Assembly: GCA_017886375.1 (NCBI GenBank)
Contig: JAGGNB010000103.1
Coordinates: 1 to 53,562 of the forward strand
Reading direction: 5' to 3'
Length of the DNA stretch: 53,562 nucleotides
Source: Octadecabacter sp.
GTDB taxonomy: Bacteria; Pseudomonadota; Alphaproteobacteria; Rhodobacterales; Rhodobacteraceae
Part shown: positions 1 through 8,789 of the stretch, in pieces
How positions within the stretch are numbered: position 1 is the stretch's first letter
Layout of the letters: each line of letters opens with the position of its first letter
Made by a program: the position numbers and the translations under genes
The notes under the pieces: model-generated
Told to the model about the DNA's origin: nothing
Databases searched by the model: none
The model's input: the letters and a program-made list of their open reading frames with translations, nothing else

Positions 1-1107
1 GTCGAGCCACGGCAACATCGCTTCGATGTCGCTTGTCTCGATGGTAGCCCCACACCAAATGCGCAGGCCAGCCGGCGCGTCGCGATACGCCCCGATATCC
101 AGCGCAATGCCTTCAACTTCAAGCCGCTTTGCAATGGCTTTGGCAAAGGCTGCACCGTCGGTGATGCGCGGATCGGTGAATTTCAAACAGACCGATGTGT
201 TCGACCGTGTCGCCGCATTGACCGCAAGATTGTCAATCCAGTCGCGTGTGGCACAGAAATTCCAGATCGCCTGCGCATTGGCATCGGCGCGCATTTTCAG
301 CGCGTCCAGACCGCCGATTGATTTCGCCCAATGCAGCGCGAACAGGTAGTCTTCAACACACAGCATCGACGGCGTGTTGATCGTTTCACCCTTAAAGATG
401 CCTTCAATCAATTTGCCGCCTTTGGTCATGCGGAAAATCTTTGGCATCGGCCAAGGTGGGGTATAATTCTCAAGCCGTTCAACCGCACGTGGCGACAAAA
501 CGATCATCCCATGCGCCGCTTCGCCGCCCATGACTTTCTGCCAGGAAAACGTCGTCACATCCAACTTGTCCCACGGCAGGTCTTGCGCAAAGGCCGCACT
601 GGTCGCATCGCAAATCGTCAAACCTGTGCGGTTGGCAGGGATCGGATCGCCCGCAACCCGCACGCCAGATGTCGTGCCATTCCACGTGAACACGACGTCT
701 TGGTCGTAATCCAGCGCCGCCATATCCACGATGTGACCGTAATCTGCGATATGCTCGGAGGCTTCGATCTTGAGCTGTTTGATGACGTCGCTGACCCAGC
801 CCGCGCCAAAACTTTCCCAAGCTACCATCTGAACAGGGCGTTCGCCCAACAGTGACCACATCGCCATTTCCACGGCACCCGTGTCGGATGCGGGCACAAT
901 GCCAATGCGGTAATCAGCAGGAATGCCCAGCACATCCCGCGTGAGATCGATTGCTTCCTTTAATTTTTCTTTGCCCACGGCCGCGCGGTGCGAACGACCA
1001 AGCGGAGCGTCCTTTAGTACGTCAAGCGACCATGTGGGGGGTTTGGCACAAGGGCCAGATGAAAAACGCGGATTTGCCGGCCGCGCGCCGGGTGTCGTAA
1101 TAGCCAT
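1..1107 (-). CDS. serC: Phosphoserine aminotransferase (3' end off window)
   Basis: PLP-dependent aminotransferase of serine synthesis: it converts 3-phosphohydroxypyruvate plus glutamate to phosphoserine in the cytoplasm. The ORF track misses it because the frame runs off the left edge. Reverse-strand translation from the ATG at 1107 gives [20 protein letters not shown] and stays open for 369 codons, so only the extreme C-terminus is missing. The segment [17 protein letters not shown] contains the lysine expected to bind PLP, and an N-terminal NPRFSSGP segment is typical of the alphaproteobacterial SerC type. Long plus-strand ORFs here (26..349, 331..855) are shadows. serB lies about 14.6 kb away on the other side of the glycerol cluster, which suggests the cluster split a serine locus. 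Confidence 0.95.
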   Translation of the reverse strand, partial: MAITTPGARPANPRFSSGPCAKPPTWSLDVLKDAPLGRSHRAAVGKEKLKEAIDLTRDVLGIPADYRIGIVPASDTGAVEMAMWSLLGERPVQMVAWESFGAGWVSDVIKQLKIEASEHIADYGHIVDMAALDYDQDVVFTWNGTTSGVRVAGDPIPANRTGLTICDATSAAFAQDLPWDKLDVTTFSWQKVMGGEAAHGMIVLSPRAVERLENYTPPWPMPKIFRMTKGGKLIEGIFKGETINTPSMLCVEDYLFALHWAKSIGGLDALKMRADANAQAIWNFCATRDWIDNLAVNAATRSNTSVCLKFTDPRITDGAAFAKAIAKRLEVEGIALDIGAYRDAPAGLRIWCGATIETSDIEAMLPWLD

Positions 1108-1215
1108 TTGTGCTATCCTTCCAGATAAGCGCCCTTCGTTGGGGAAGGGTGTCCCACCTCGCGGCATACTCAAACACTGAAAATACTGCAATAGGCAAAG
1201 GCACATCGCCTGCAG
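1108..1215 (-). promoter_or_regulatory. Structured serC leader (candidate)
   Basis: This stretch lies directly upstream of the serC ATG. On the minus strand it contains a hairpin, CCCTTC-CCCAAC-GAAGGG (1132-1149), followed by an AAGGA-type ribosome binding site (TGGAAGGATAGCAC) before the ATG. Alphaproteobacteria are known to carry a conserved serC leader RNA motif. I cannot confirm from memory that this sequence fits that motif's consensus, so this is position plus hairpin only. Confidence 0.35.
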
Positions 1216-1319
1216 GGCCAAGCACAGTGGGCCTTTTTGTGCCGCAGAGCGCGTTGTCCAAGTCAGGGAGGAGGCCACCTATCAGAGGTAGGGCTTCGCT
1301 CGATTGGGGACTGATCGCT

Positions 1320-2120
1320 TCAAACCTGACCGATCTTGAAGCCCCGCGACAGATGATTGCGCATCGCAAAGAGCAGCAAGGCACCCGGCACCATTGACGC
1401 GACGGTGACGGCCATAACCAACCCGATGTCGGTCTGAAATCCGAACAGCGCATTGATTGCCATGCTAATCGGCTTGCCGTTTGTGGTTGTAAGAATCCGT
1501 GCAAAGACCACCTCAACCCAAGAAAACATGAAACAGAAGAATGCCGTGACTGCGATGCCTGGTGCGATCTGGGGTAGTAAAAATTTCCAGATAAAGCGTG
1601 GACGAGAATACCCGTCCAGAAATGCGGCTTCGTCCATTTCTTTCGGGATGGCGGAAATGAATCCCTGCAAAATCCAGATCGCAATCGGGAGATTGAACAG
1701 GCAATGGGCCAGCGCGATTCCAAAGACGGAGTTCACGATCCCAACGGCAGAAAACAGCTGAAAGATTGGTAGGGTCAGCACAACAGGGGGTGTGATCCGA
1801 AACGCGATAAAGGCAAGGAACAGGTGTTTGTCACCCAGAAACGACATGCGAGAGAACGCATAGGCCGCGGGGATCGCCACCGGCACTGTGATGCAGATGT
1901 TGATCAGGACATAGGCAATCGAATTGACAAAAGCGGATCGCAAATTGGGGTCGATCATGATGGTGCTGTAGTTGCCCCATGTGAAACTGCCCACGTTCGC
2001 ATCTGGTTTCGCCAATGTGACAACAAAGCTGAGCAGCGTCATTTGTATAAGCGGCAGGAATATGAACAGCACGAAACTGAGCAGCCCGATCATCTTAAGC
2101 GCGGGTAGGTATTTGTTCAT
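1320..2120 (-). CDS. Orphan ABC permease, GlpQ-like (MalG family)
   Basis: Inner-membrane permease subunit of a carbohydrate-type ABC importer. It has about six hydrophobic segments and the EAA-loop segment EMDEAAFLDGYSRPRF that docks on an ATPase. It is clearly paralogous to GlpQ at 8789: both share LGDKHLF, the EAA region and an endings-alike C-terminus (RGFKIGQV versus KGFALGRV). I start it at the ATG at 2120 rather than the track's 2168, because that ATG overlaps the upstream permease stop as ATGA. Co-transcribed with the GlpP-like permease and glpR. No ATPase or binding protein accompanies the pair, so it probably borrows GlpS/GlpT (inference). Confidence 0.85.
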   Translation of the reverse strand: MNKYLPALKMIGLLSFVLFIFLPLIQMTLLSFVVTLAKPDANVGSFTWGNYSTIMIDPNLRSAFVNSIAYVLINICITVPVAIPAAYAFSRMSFLGDKHLFLAFIAFRITPPVVLTLPIFQLFSAVGIVNSVFGIALAHCLFNLPIAIWILQGFISAIPKEMDEAAFLDGYSRPRFIWKFLLPQIAPGIAVTAFFCFMFSWVEVVFARILTTTNGKPISMAINALFGFQTDIGLVMAVTVASMVPGALLLFAMRNHLSRGFKIGQV

Positions 2121-2983
2121 GACGATTGCCCACCGTCTAGCTTGCCTTGGGCTTTGGTGAACATCCATGCCACGCTCAAAACGATCAAGAAATAAAGGAC
2201 CGACCGCGCAGCCGAAGGGCCATAATTGAAGGCTTTAATGTCCTCACCCAGATCAACGGCAAGAAACATTGTGGCGCCGTGGGGTCCGCCTGCGTTGATC
2301 GGAAACGCTTCGGTGTAGATCATGAAAGAATCCATAAACCGCAGAAGAATTGCCATCAACAGCACATGATAGAGCTTTGGCAATTGAATGTGTCTAAACA
2401 CCTGCAAAGGGCTGGCGCCGTCAATCGCGGCCGCTTGATAATACGACGCGGGAATTGTTGTCAGCGCGCTGTAGCACAAGATCACAACAAGGCTGGTCCA
2501 ATGCCACACGTCCATCGCGATGATGACCAGCCATGTTAACGAAATGGAAAGTTTCCAGTCAGATGACCATCCGATGTAGGTCATGGCGCGACCTAGAATT
2601 CCCGTGTCGGGGTTCAGCAGGCTCAGCCAAAGGGACGGGATCATGTTCCAAGGCACCAGCAGGGGCAGGGCGACGACGGCGAGCGCGATGCCAACCCAGA
2701 ACTTGCGTCTCGGAATACAAAGCGCAATCGCAATCCCGAGAGGTATCTGGATCGTGAGAACCAAAACCGAAAACAACGTGCTGCGTCCAAAGCTTGCCCA
2801 GAAGCGGCCAGAACTGATGATGCCACCATACCATTCCAAACCCACCCAAAATCGGGACTCAAGAATGAAGATATCAAAGAATGAATAATTGATGACAGTG
2901 ATAAGCGGGATCAGCCCAACAAAGCCAAGAATGAGCACTGTGGGCAAGACGAATACCCAGCCGGCGTTGTTATGATCCTTCAT
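2117..2983 (-). CDS. Orphan ABC permease, GlpP-like (MalF family)
   Basis: Inner-membrane ABC permease of 288 residues with about six membrane segments. It aligns along its length with GlpP at 7917: both contain DVWHWTSLV, ILLRFMDSFMIYTEAF/PF and an EAA loop (SYYQAAAIDGASPLQVFRHI here). Its stop overlaps the start of the next permease by four bases (ATGA), indicating translational coupling. It begins 22 bases after the end of the GlpR-type regulator gene, so regulator and permeases form one leftward operon. The substrate may be glycerol or a related polyol; only the paralogy supports that. Confidence 0.85.
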   Translation of the reverse strand: MKDHNNAGWVFVLPTVLILGFVGLIPLITVINYSFFDIFILESRFWVGLEWYGGIISSGRFWASFGRSTLFSVLVLTIQIPLGIAIALCIPRRKFWVGIALAVVALPLLVPWNMIPSLWLSLLNPDTGILGRAMTYIGWSSDWKLSISLTWLVIIAMDVWHWTSLVVILCYSALTTIPASYYQAAAIDGASPLQVFRHIQLPKLYHVLLMAILLRFMDSFMIYTEAFPINAGGPHGATMFLAVDLGEDIKAFNYGPSAARSVLYFLIVLSVAWMFTKAQGKLDGGQSS

Positions 2984-3005
2984 GTCATTGCACTCACAAA
3001 CCGCG

Positions 3006-3764
3006 TCAGGCCGTCACCACTTTGGTTCCCCAGCTGACGCAATTGCTTGCCAGACCATCGGCTAACGGGCGGTCTGTAAACAATTGATCGACATCTTTGA
3101 GTGAACAAATCGTAAGAGGCGCTTTGCGCTGAAACTTGATGTGGTCGGCGACGACAAGGACGTTGCGCGACCGACCGATGGCCGTCGTGCTGACGATGAT
3201 TTCTTGCCCGTCAAAATCAAGAAGATCCCCATCCGCATCGATGGCCGAACAGCCAAGAATTGAAAAGTCGAATTTGAACTGCTTCACCATCTCGACTGTC
3301 AGGATACCGACAACACCACTGTCTGACCGCCGCAGTTCGCCGCCAGCCAGAATAATTTTGCAGGTCCGATTGGCCGTCAATATCTGCGCGATGTTCAAAT
3401 TGTTGGTTACGACGAGTAAATTTTCGTGATCAATCAATTCGCGTGCGACGGCTTCGGTGCTTGTGCCGATATTCATGAACACCGACGCGCCGTCCGGAAT
3501 AGACTGGGCGCATTGTACACCTATTGATTTCTTGCCGACCTCGTTCAGGCGGCGACGTTCTTCATAAATGATGTTCACAACACCGGATGGAACGACCGCC
3601 CCACCGTGAACACGATCTAGTTGCCCGGCTTCTGCCAAGTCCGACAGGTCCCGTCTGATCGTTTGTACCGTGACGCCGTAATGCGCTGAAAGATCGTCGA
3701 CCATGACTTTGCCGTCTTGGCGCGCCAGTTCGAGAATCTCTTGTTGCCTGAAATTTGAGACCAT
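3006..3764 (-). CDS. glpR: DeoR-family regulator, GlpR type
   Basis: DNA-binding transcription factor of 252 residues. The N-terminal DeoR helix-turn-helix is visible (HYGVTVQTIRRDLSDL, residues about 28-43), followed by a DeoR C-terminal sugar-phosphate sensor domain with GTSTEAVARELI and ILAGGELRRSDSGVVG. In Enterobacteria GlpR represses glycerol genes and is released by glycerol-3-phosphate; the same role is likely here because glpD is divergent and the gap contains two GlpR-like half-sites. Start ATG at 3764 has a strong ribosome binding site (AGGAGTAGGGA). It is the first gene of an operon with the two orphan permeases. Confidence 0.88.
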   Translation of the reverse strand: MVSNFRQQEILELARQDGKVMVDDLSAHYGVTVQTIRRDLSDLAEAGQLDRVHGGAVVPSGVVNIIYEERRRLNEVGKKSIGVQCAQSIPDGASVFMNIGTSTEAVARELIDHENLLVVTNNLNIAQILTANRTCKIILAGGELRRSDSGVVGILTVEMVKQFKFDFSILGCSAIDADGDLLDFDGQEIIVSTTAIGRSRNVLVVADHIKFQRKAPLTICSLKDVDQLFTDRPLADGLASNCVSWGTKVVTA

Positions 3765-3947
3765 TCCCTACTCCTTAGCGTCACGCTTCGAGCCGCCAAA
3801 CGACGTTGTCATGTAGGGGCTGCATTGCGCCCAACAGTCAATACTCCGCTCGAATCGTCAATAGCCATGACCCTCCCCGCCTGCAAAACCACGAAGATAG
3901 AAACAAATCGAAGCTAATGCGCATGCAAAACGGCAATATTAGCCAAT

Positions 3948-3967
3948 AACGAACATAAACGAACATT
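3948..3967 (+). promoter_or_regulatory. Tandem GlpR half-sites
   Basis: The sequence AACGAACATA-AACGAACATT is two adjacent 10-base direct repeats. Each copy fits the E. coli GlpR half-site WWCGAMMATW as I know it, but here the two are head-to-tail one helical turn apart instead of inverted. They lie between divergent glpR and glpD, immediately upstream of the proposed glpD -35 box. Confidence 0.65.
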
Positions 3968-3972
3968 CGCTC

Positions 3973-4002
3973 TTGCAACAATAGTAAAACTAACGCTATG
4001 TC
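3973..4002 (+). promoter_or_regulatory. Proposed glpD promoter
   Basis: TTGCAA at 3973-3978, an 18-base spacer and TATGTC at 3997-4002 form a moderate sigma70-type promoter. Transcription would begin near 4009, downstream of the ORF-track ATG at 3998, which supports the later TTG start for glpD. The match at the -10 is weak. Confidence 0.35.
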
Positions 4003-4057
4003 ACGTTACGTCGCGAGCTGGGAGGCTGCGACACCAAATGAACGCGGGGAGGCGTCA

Positions 4058-5680
4058 TTGGATCAGCATGACAGCCAAGATATTGTCGACCTTTTTGTCA
4101 TCGGTGGTGGCATCAACGGGTGCGGCATTGCGCGTGATGCCGTGGGCCGTGGCCTAACGGTTGAGCTGGCTGAAATGAATGATCTGGCCTCTGCGACCTC
4201 GTCCGCGTCAACCAAACTTTTCCACGGTGGCTTACGGTACCTTGAGTATTGGGAGATCGGCCTTGTCCGCAGCGCCTTGATCGAACGTGAGGTACTGTTG
4301 CAGGCGATGCCGCATATTTCCTGGCCGATGCGTTTCGTGCTTCCGTACCACAAAGACATGAGATTTGAGGGCGACACCCCGACCTCCAAAGTGCTGAGCA
4401 TTCTGATGCCATGGATGAAAGGGCGCCGCCCTGCATGGCTCATTCGGTTCGGGCTATTTCTGTATGACAATCTGGGTGGCCGCAAAATCCTCAAGGGAAC
4501 AACCTCGCTCAAATTGGCGGGGACGCCTGAGGGCGCACCCCTACAAGATCGATTTGAGCGGGCATACGAATATTCCGATTGCTGGATCGAAGACAGCCGG
4601 TTGGTGGTTTTAAACGCACGTGATGCCCAAGCGCGTGGCGCACGGATAAGCGTTCGCACCAAAGTCATTTCGGCTGACCAAGTTGAAGGCATTTGGCAAA
4701 TCACGCTTGCGCCCGAAGACGGCGGTGCGCGCCGTGTGGTCAAGGCACGTATGCTGGTCAATGCAGGCGGCCCTTGGGTCGAAGATGTTATCCGTAATAC
4801 TGTGCGGATCAATTCAACAGAAGGCATCCGGTTGGTGCGCGGCAGTCACATCGTGACGCCCAAACTTTATGATCACGACAAGTGCTATTTCTTCCAAGGC
4901 GAAGATGGCCGGATCATTTTCACCATCCCCTACGAGACCGACTTTACGCTGATCGGGACCACGGACGCAGAGCATGATGATGTGTCTCAAAAACCTGTCT
5001 GCACACCCGAAGAGCAGACATATCTTGTTGAATTTGCGTCCAAGTATCTGAAAAAACCGGTCACGAAAGAAGATATAGTATGGACGTATTCTGGCGTGCG
5101 TCCGCTGTATGATGACGGGGCGACATCGGCCACGGCCGCAACGCGGGACTATGTGCTGAAAGTAAACGAAACCGCTGGCGCGCCGATCCTGAATGTCTTC
5201 GGCGGTAAGATTACGACATACCGCAAACTCGCCGAAGCCGCGTTGGAAAAAATCGTTCCCTTCTTTCCGCAGGCGGGAAAGCCGTGGACTGCTGGCGTCG
5301 CGATGCCGGGTGGGGATTTTCCGGTTGATGGTGTCGCGGCGCTAAAGGCGCGGTTGGCAGCGCAATATCCATTTTTGACGGCCCGCTGGGCTGACCGGAT
5401 GATCAAGGCTTATGGTTTGGACGCGTTTGACGTTCTTGGGGACGCGAAAACCGAACCAGATTTGGGCCAGAACTTCGGCTCCAATCTGACCGAACGTGAA
5501 GTCGTTTGGTTGATTGAAAATGAATTTGTACATACCGCCGACGATGTGGTTTGGCGTCGATCCAAACTCGGGCTTCGCATGACGGTGCAAGAAATTGAGT
5601 TGCTGGACAAATGGTTGGCAGCACGCCTGTTGACCGACCGCAGCGACACGCAGCCTGGCCTGCGCAAAGGGAGAAAATAA
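4058..5680 (+). CDS. glpD: Glycerol-3-phosphate dehydrogenase (aerobic)
   Basis: FAD-dependent, membrane-associated enzyme oxidising glycerol-3-phosphate to dihydroxyacetone phosphate and passing electrons to quinone. The FAD dinucleotide motif FVIGGGINGCGIARDA is near the N-terminus, followed by SSASTKLFHGGLRYLE, both characteristic of GlpD. I place the start at TTG 4058 because GGGGAGG lies five bases before it, whereas the track ATG at 3998 has no ribosome binding site and would add about 20 residues ahead of the FAD fold. That gives about 540 residues. Its stop overlaps the glpS start (TAATG). Expected to be repressed by GlpR through the tandem half-sites upstream. An ATG start at 3998 remains possible. 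Confidence 0.93.
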   Translation: MDQHDSQDIVDLFVIGGGINGCGIARDAVGRGLTVELAEMNDLASATSSASTKLFHGGLRYLEYWEIGLVRSALIEREVLLQAMPHISWPMRFVLPYHKDMRFEGDTPTSKVLSILMPWMKGRRPAWLIRFGLFLYDNLGGRKILKGTTSLKLAGTPEGAPLQDRFERAYEYSDCWIEDSRLVVLNARDAQARGARISVRTKVISADQVEGIWQITLAPEDGGARRVVKARMLVNAGGPWVEDVIRNTVRINSTEGIRLVRGSHIVTPKLYDHDKCYFFQGEDGRIIFTIPYETDFTLIGTTDAEHDDVSQKPVCTPEEQTYLVEFASKYLKKPVTKEDIVWTYSGVRPLYDDGATSATAATRDYVLKVNETAGAPILNVFGGKITTYRKLAEAALEKIVPFFPQAGKPWTAGVAMPGGDFPVDGVAALKARLAAQYPFLTARWADRMIKAYGLDAFDVLGDAKTEPDLGQNFGSNLTEREVVWLIENEFVHTADDVVWRRSKLGLRMTVQEIELLDKWLAARLLTDRSDTQPGLRKGRK

Positions 5681-6771
5681 TGTCACTCATTCTTGAAGGT
5701 GTGTCCAAGTCCGTAAACGGCCAGCCGCATATCCACGCCACTGACCTTGAGCTGCTCGGCGGAACGATGAATGTCCTGCTCGGTCCAACATCGTCAGGCA
5801 AAACGTCGCTGATGCGGCTGATGGCCGGCCTTGATGCGCCCAACACAGGCAAAGTCATCTGGGACGGAAAAGACGTTACAGGCATGCGCGTTCAGGACCG
5901 GGGCGTTGCAATGGTGTACCAGCAATTCATCAACTACCCGTCGATGACGGTGTACGAAAATATCGCCAGCCCAATGCGCCTTTTAAGAAAATCAAAAGAC
6001 CAGATCGATTCCGCCGTCAAAAAAGCTGCGGAGTTGATGAAACTGGCGCCCGAGCTTCTGGCGCGCAAGCCGTTGGAATTGTCAGGCGGTCAGCAGCAGC
6101 GCTGCGCGTTGGCGCGCGCGCTTGTCAAAGAAGCGGGCCTTGTCTTGTTGGACGAACCTTTGGCGAACCTTGACTATAAGCTGCGCGAAGAATTGCGCGC
6201 CGAGATCCCGAAAATCTTTGAAGAGGCCGGGTCGATCTTTGTCTATGCCACGACAGAACCCGAAGAGGCGCTGCTGCTGGGCGGCAACACGGCCACGATG
6301 TGGGAAGGCAGAATCACCCAATTCGGGAAGACGCCGATTGTGTACCGCCAACCCGTTAACGCGACCACCGCGCGGGTGTTTTCTGATCCGCCGATGAATT
6401 TTCTGAAGGTCCGCATGACCGGAGGTCGCCTGCACTTTGGCGATGGACAAAGCGTACCTGCATCCGATGCCTTCACGGGACTGACCGAAGGCAATTACCT
6501 TGCGGGGTTCCGACCGAACCATTTGGAAATGGCGAAAAAGGGACCAAGCGCTTTGGAATTTGCTACCAAACTACAAGTTACCGAAATCACTGGCTCCGAA
6601 ACGTTTATTCATTTGGATCACCAAGGTGACAGTTGGGTGGGGTTGATCCACGGCGTCAAGATCTTGGAGATCGGTGCAATGATGGACGTCTTCCTCGATC
6701 CGAAACACGTCTACATCTTTGCAGAAGATGGCACGTCTGTCGCGCCTGCATCCTACGCAACAGCAGCCTGA
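5680..6771 (+). CDS. glpS: Glycerol ABC transporter ATPase GlpS
   Basis: One of two ATPase subunits of the GlpSTPQV glycerol importer, known from Rhizobium. 363 residues when started at ATG 5680, which overlaps the glpD stop and has GGGAG upstream; the track start at 5611 lies inside glpD. Visible motifs: Walker A GPTSSGKT (35-42), signature LSGGQ (134-138), Walker B LVLLDEP (154-160), then a C-terminal TOBE-like domain. The usual switch histidine is missing: the segment reads YATTEPEEAL where relatives have YVTHDQxEAL, so position 192 is threonine. Together with the altered signature in GlpT this implies one degenerate ATP site in the heterodimer. Confidence 0.92.
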   Translation: MSLILEGVSKSVNGQPHIHATDLELLGGTMNVLLGPTSSGKTSLMRLMAGLDAPNTGKVIWDGKDVTGMRVQDRGVAMVYQQFINYPSMTVYENIASPMRLLRKSKDQIDSAVKKAAELMKLAPELLARKPLELSGGQQQRCALARALVKEAGLVLLDEPLANLDYKLREELRAEIPKIFEEAGSIFVYATTEPEEALLLGGNTATMWEGRITQFGKTPIVYRQPVNATTARVFSDPPMNFLKVRMTGGRLHFGDGQSVPASDAFTGLTEGNYLAGFRPNHLEMAKKGPSALEFATKLQVTEITGSETFIHLDHQGDSWVGLIHGVKILEIGAMMDVFLDPKHVYIFAEDGTSVAPASYATAA

Positions 6772-6783
6772 GGGAACACAAAA

Positions 6784-7863
6784 ATGGCAAAAATTACCCT
6801 CGAAAACTTGGCGCATTCATATTTGCCAAAACCGACGCGTGAAGAAGATTACGCGCTGAAATCTATGGACCACGATTGGGTCGACGGAGAGGCTTACGCG
6901 CTTCTTGGATCGTCCGGCTGTGGCAAGTCCACGCTTTTGAACATCATTTCCGGCCTGCTGCATCCCAGCCAAGGCCGCATTCTGTTCAACGACAAAGACG
7001 TCACGATGGCCCCAACCACGCAGCGCAACATCGCGCAGGTTTTCCAGTTTCCCGTGGTTTATGACACGATGACCGTGCGCGACAATCTGGCCTTTCCGCT
7101 GCGCAATCGCGGCTCTGATCCGGCCTACATCCAAGAACGGGTCCAGCAGATCGCGGCGATGATCGGTATGGAAGCCACGCTTGATCGCAAGGCCCGCGGG
7201 TTGACCGCAGATGCCAAGCAAAAGATTTCGCTGGGGCGCGGTATGGTGCGGGAAGACGTGAACGCGCTGTTGTTTGACGAACCACTCACAGTGATCGACC
7301 CGCACATGAAGTGGGAATTGCGCACCCAGCTCAAATCCTTGCATCACGAATTTGGCCACACGATGATCTATGTGACCCACGACCAAACTGAGGCACTGAC
7401 ATTCGCGGACAAAGTCGTCGTCATGTTCGACGGCCGCGTCGTGCAGATGGGCACCCCGCAGCAGCTTTTTGAGACGCCTGAACATACGTTTGTCGGCTAT
7501 TTTATCGGCTCACCCGGAATGAACGTGCTGGAGGCCAAAGTGTCCGGTGACAAAGCGGTCATCGCAGGCACGGAGATTTCTCTGGGTCAGGGCTTCGGGA
7601 CACCGACAGGCAAGGTCGAATTGGGCGTTCGCCCGGAATTCGTAACGCTTCAGTCCGGAGATGAGGGATTGCCCGTGACAATTAAGCGGGTCGAGGATGT
7701 TGGCCGTCATAAGATCGTGCGCGCAGATTTCCAAGGGATCGAAATCAACATCATTGCCGCCGAAGGCGAGAATATTTCGCCAGATATGAACCGCGTCGTC
7801 TTCGATACGGCGGGCATCAATATTTACTCCGACAGTTGGCGCGTCGCGCCCAAGGCGGCCTGA
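6784..7863 (+). CDS. glpT: Glycerol ABC transporter ATPase GlpT
   Basis: Second ATPase subunit of the glycerol importer, 359 residues, 12 bases after glpS. Walker A GSSGCGKST (42-50), Q-loop (Q88), Walker B ALLFDEP and the switch histidine (IYVTHDQTEALTF, H199) are intact. The signature is not: LTADAKQK (140-147) stands where LSGGQQQR is expected. This is the mirror image of GlpS, which keeps the signature but lacks the histidine. A TOBE-like C-terminal domain follows. The symbol is the rhizobial ABC name and is unrelated to the E. coli G3P antiporter GlpT. Confidence 0.92.
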   Translation: MAKITLENLAHSYLPKPTREEDYALKSMDHDWVDGEAYALLGSSGCGKSTLLNIISGLLHPSQGRILFNDKDVTMAPTTQRNIAQVFQFPVVYDTMTVRDNLAFPLRNRGSDPAYIQERVQQIAAMIGMEATLDRKARGLTADAKQKISLGRGMVREDVNALLFDEPLTVIDPHMKWELRTQLKSLHHEFGHTMIYVTHDQTEALTFADKVVVMFDGRVVQMGTPQQLFETPEHTFVGYFIGSPGMNVLEAKVSGDKAVIAGTEISLGQGFGTPTGKVELGVRPEFVTLQSGDEGLPVTIKRVEDVGRHKIVRADFQGIEINIIAAEGENISPDMNRVVFDTAGINIYSDSWRVAPKAA

Positions 7864-7916
7864 TATGACCCTGACCTTGAACCCGCCAACACTCAATTCG
7901 TACAGAGGACCGCGCC

Positions 7917-8789
7917 ATGAATAAGACAGTCAACCAGAAGGCATGGTTTCTCATTCTACCCGTGCTTCTGCTCGTCGCATTTTCCGCCGTGATCCCGCTC
8001 ATGACGGTCGTCAATTACTCGGTTCAGGACACATTCGGAAGAAACGAGTTCTTTTGGGCCGGCCTTGAGTGGTTCGAACAGATGCTGGCATCAGAGCGGA
8101 TGTGGAACGCCCTTGGCCGCCAGATCGCCTTTACGGCAATCATTTTGGCGATCCAGATACCGCTTGGTGTCTTTGTGGCGCTGAACATGCCGAAAAAGGG
8201 GTTCTGGGCGTCGTTCTGTCTGGTCCTGATGTCTCTGCCGCTGCTTATTCCTTGGAATGTCGTTGGGACGATTTGGCAGATTTTCGGGCGCGTTGACATT
8301 GGCCTTCTTGGCTACACGCTCAATGCGATGGGCATCGACTATAACTACACCCAAGATTTCTATGCGGCGTGGATCACTGTCGTCATGATGGATGTGTGGC
8401 ATTGGACATCGCTGGTGGCGCTGTTGGCTTATGCTGGTCTGCAATCCATCCCCGACGCTTATTATCAGGCAGCCAAAATCGATCAGGCTGGCCGCTGGAA
8501 AGTGTTCCGCTTTATTGAACTGCCAAAGATCATGGGCGTGTTGATGATCGCGATCCTGCTGCGGTTTATGGACAGCTTTATGATCTACACCGAACCCTTC
8601 GTTGTGACAGGTGGCGGCCCCGGTAACTCGACGACGTTCTTGTCGATTGATCTGGTCAAAATGGCGCTTGGACAGTTCGACCTTGGCCCCGCTGCTGCCT
8701 TCTCGATCATGTATTACCTGGTGATCCTGCTGGTTTCGTATGTGTTCTACACCGTCATGACGAACCTCGACAAAAGGGATGGCCACTGA
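7917..8789 (+). CDS. glpP: Glycerol ABC transporter permease GlpP
   Basis: MalF-type inner-membrane permease of 290 residues with about six membrane segments and EAA loop AYYQAAKIDQAGRWKVFRFI. Ribosome binding site AGGA lies just upstream of the ATG. It sits between the ATPases and GlpQ, and its stop overlaps the GlpQ start (TGATG). A second, diverged copy of this gene lies at 2117 on the opposite strand. Confidence 0.92.
   Translation: MNKTVNQKAWFLILPVLLLVAFSAVIPLMTVVNYSVQDTFGRNEFFWAGLEWFEQMLASERMWNALGRQIAFTAIILAIQIPLGVFVALNMPKKGFWASFCLVLMSLPLLIPWNVVGTIWQIFGRVDIGLLGYTLNAMGIDYNYTQDFYAAWITVVMMDVWHWTSLVALLAYAGLQSIPDAYYQAAKIDQAGRWKVFRFIELPKIMGVLMIAILLRFMDSFMIYTEPFVVTGGGPGNSTTFLSIDLVKMALGQFDLGPAAAFSIMYYLVILLVSYVFYTVMTNLDKRDGH

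Noticed and set aside
1216-1238. Plus-strand GGCC-N10-GGCC hairpin with T5
   Set aside because: No plus-strand gene leads into it and the stem is only four pairs plus a bulge.
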